NCBI RefSeq assembly: GCF_035958815.1
Contig: NZ_CP108383.1
Span: 3,596,001-3,660,000 of the forward strand
Reading direction: 5' to 3'
Origin: Nocardia sp. NBC_01327
GTDB lineage: Bacteria > Actinomycetota > Actinomycetes > Mycobacteriales > Mycobacteriaceae
Length of the DNA stretch: 64,000 nt
Both the position numbers and the translations under genes were made by a program. The notes below the pieces were generated by a model. That model saw nothing but the letters and a program-made list of their open reading frames with translations. It searched no databases and was not told where the DNA came from. Below are positions 63,301-64,000 of the stretch, in pieces. Numbering within the stretch: position 1 is the first letter of the stretch; each line of letters opens with the position of its first letter.

Positions 63301-64000
63301 ATTTCTTCGAATCCGGCGGCAATTCACTGCTCGGCGTGGCACTTTCGGCCCAGCTTGCCGCGGCCACCGGCCTGCCGGTCACGGTCCGCTGGCTCTACAC
63401 CGCACCCACGGTGCGCGAACTCGCCGATCGCCTGGCCGGTCACGATGGCAGCTCCGCGACCGACGACGCCCTGGGCGTAGTACTGGCCCTGCACCGCAAC
63501 GGTTTCCGGCCCCCGCTGTTCTGTGTGCACTCGGCCGTCCCGCTGGCCTGGTGTTACGCCGGACTGGCCCGCCACCTCACGGACCGTCCGGTGTACGGCT
63601 TGCAGGCTTTGACCCTGGAGGGTGAGCCGCGCGCGGACGTCACCATCGACGATCTCGCCGACGGTTATGCCGCCGAGATCCTGCGAGTGCAGCCGCACGG
63701 CCCCTACCACCTGCTCGGCTGGTCGCTGGGCGGCCAGATCGCACACGCCATCGCCGTCCGCCTGCGTGAGCGCTCTGCCACCGTGGCGACACTGGTCATG
63801 CTCGACAGCATCGTCTTCCCCGAGGACATGCCGCCGCCACCGGTCCCGCGCATGCGCGATCTGCTGACCCATCTGCTCGGGGACGAACCCGAGGACGGTG
63901 ATGCACTGCCGGACCTGACCGCCGACCAGGCCGCCGCCGAATTGGCCGCCGCGGCAGCCTCTTTCGGCACCGGCCTCACAGCCGAGCAGCTCACCCGCCT
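60306..64000 (+). CDS. Nonribosomal peptide synthetase, C-A-PCP-TE, 3' end outside window
   Basis: One open frame runs from TTG 60306 (AGGAGG upstream; in-frame TGA at 60294) to the window edge: 1231 codons, still open. The condensation domain has HHIVLDG at 157-163. The adenylation domain has IYTSGTTGTPKG near 627-638, NGYGPTETTV, YRTGDLVR and AHGKIDRAAL. The carrier motif FFESGGNSLLG has its phosphopantetheine Ser near 1007. The thioesterase follows with GWSLGGQ (Ser near 1140). The layout is a single-module NRPS that starts by condensation, so it needs an acyl or peptidyl donor from elsewhere. The substrate code was not resolved. Confidence 0.93.
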   Translation, partial: MARVDGDLGVGGTVGAVACGGGGEDTEFALSATQLRWWVAQQLYPDVANTVALYLELRGPLEVGLLGECAGRAARELQSPLVRFRIVAGYPRQYVDSGAFGAVGFEDVSGCADPIAVAREAMDRDYGTPLDLLSDRLTVATLFQVGPEVNLLYLRSHHIVLDGMGAAGVLRRTAELYAAATGSPLASTGSSRGPMTIGELLEEEQAYADSARAHSDGEYWVEQLAGVGEPARLAGVQPAGLRPHRVGATLPKQTADRLTLVRQRFGHLFPELTIAAFGCYLAAMTGADEVLLSLPVAARPSAALRQSGGSVSNVVPLRLSGFGVATAGEMVAQVRARVVGALRHQRYRYEDMQRGLGENHTVRGGFGPVLNMLRFVETPRIGPLTAEIRLLALGPVEDLLVNGYQIGPDDRSIVIDMQANSRMYSAEALARHHRQFLAYLDDFLADLEQPVRALGSDRALPVTAAARTDRLLPDLLCGNVISGRGGDRVAVQDGTRTWTYRELDEMSSRWARELIEAGAGPGDFVLLAVPRSAESVLAVWAVAKTGAAFVPVDPADPAQRLVTVAADSSARWGMTVSADRSGLPVGPGWVVLDDADTVARVRQRSGAPIQESGRTRPLLPEHPAYLIYTSGTTGTPKGVAVTHRGLGPLTDHIVEHYGVHPDSRILHAHAPSFDAHLLELLAAFASGARLVVEPPSVVAGPDLAALLQEAAITHFLTTPAVLATLTPDQVPGLRVAVVGGEACPAELVRRWAPHLELFNGYGPTETTVMATQSAALTAGGPVPIGAPLPGVRALVLDDRLRSAARCGTGELYLGGPGVAEGYRGRPGSTAQRFVADPFGKGERIYRTGDLVRSAVDGSLEFLARADDQLSVRGRRAEPAEIEAALTALPEISHAVVTAHEGVGGTRLIGYIVAAQGIRLDHSALTRRLRELLPAALVPAQLVELAQLPVTAHGKIDRAALPVPTPVQRPYRAPESELECLVAEHFTAITGTPRAGLDDDFFESGGNSLLGVALSAQLAAATGLPVTVRWLYTAPTVRELADRLAGHDGSSATDDALGVVLALHRNGFRPPLFCVHSAVPLAWCYAGLARHLTDRPVYGLQALTLEGEPRADVTIDDLADGYAAEILRVQPHGPYHLLGWSLGGQIAHAIAVRLRERSATVATLVMLDSIVFPEDMPPPPVPRMRDLLTHLLGDEPEDGDALPDLTADQAAAELAAAAASFGTGLTAEQLTR

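Overview
The window is one contiguous stretch of very high-GC actinobacterial chromosome. The gene families point to a mycolate-forming Mycobacteriales genus, most likely Nocardia. They include an acyl-ACP desaturase of the DesA type, a MoeY-like E1 protein, a TIGR00027-type methyltransferase, two GAF-ANTAR proteins, a SigG-like sigma factor, many TetR regulators and many short-chain dehydrogenases. GTG and TTG starts preceded by AGGAGG-like sites are common. Because GC is so high, long antisense open frames occur everywhere and were ignored. I saw no rRNA, tRNA, CRISPR array, prophage or complete insertion sequence.

Layout. 0-13.6 kb: an edge-truncated hydrolase, a TetR, a frameshifted hydrolase, acetyl-CoA synthetase, an SDR with a tiny leucine-zipper ORF behind it, small secreted and membrane proteins, an ABM-like/MFS/SigG-like set, then a two-domain AsnC-type regulator divergent from an M20 amidohydrolase and an MHS symporter. 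13.8-18.7 kb: a cysteine-free IscA/HesB-like protein, a NarL-type two-component pair divergent from an HbpS/GlcG-like haem-binding protein, a DUF998-like membrane protein and a NupC-type nucleoside transporter. 18.7-27.2 kb: a mycobacterial-type membrane protein with an Hsp70-like N-terminus, then a tightly coupled five-gene operon (SWIM-like zinc protein, unknown, vWA protein, MoxR-type AAA+ ATPase, DUF5682). This operon resembles E. coli yehL-yehM-yehP-yehQ. 27.4-33.8 kb: a secreted lipase, an O-methyltransferase-like protein, and an operon joining a FeeM/GNAT-like plus E1/ThiF fusion to a KAS III. 34-50 kb: an M20 hydrolase, a DUF574-type methyltransferase, a PknK-like kinase/STAND ATPase, SDRs, a serine hydrolase, a TetR/MFS pair with an array of operator-like repeats, the desaturase and a TetR/SDR pair. 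51-54 kb: tandem GAF-ANTAR proteins and a TetR/SnoaL pair. 53.8-57.8 kb: four overlapping genes for an acyl-CoA/AMP ligase, a membrane acyltransferase, a phosphosulfolactate synthase (ComA) and a VOC protein. 57.8-64 kb: a secreted SGNH hydrolase, a secreted GH27 alpha-galactosidase, and a divergent NRPS (C-A-PCP-TE) that runs off the window end.

The strongest candidates for undescribed biology are: (i) the yeh-like MoxR/vWA/SWIM/DUF5682 operon, whose DUF5682 protein carries EreA/TraB/ChaN-like residues; (ii) the ComA-containing four-gene operon; (iii) the FeeM-like/ThiF fusion translationally coupled to KAS III; and (iv) the HbpS-like protein beside a SenS/SenR-like pair.
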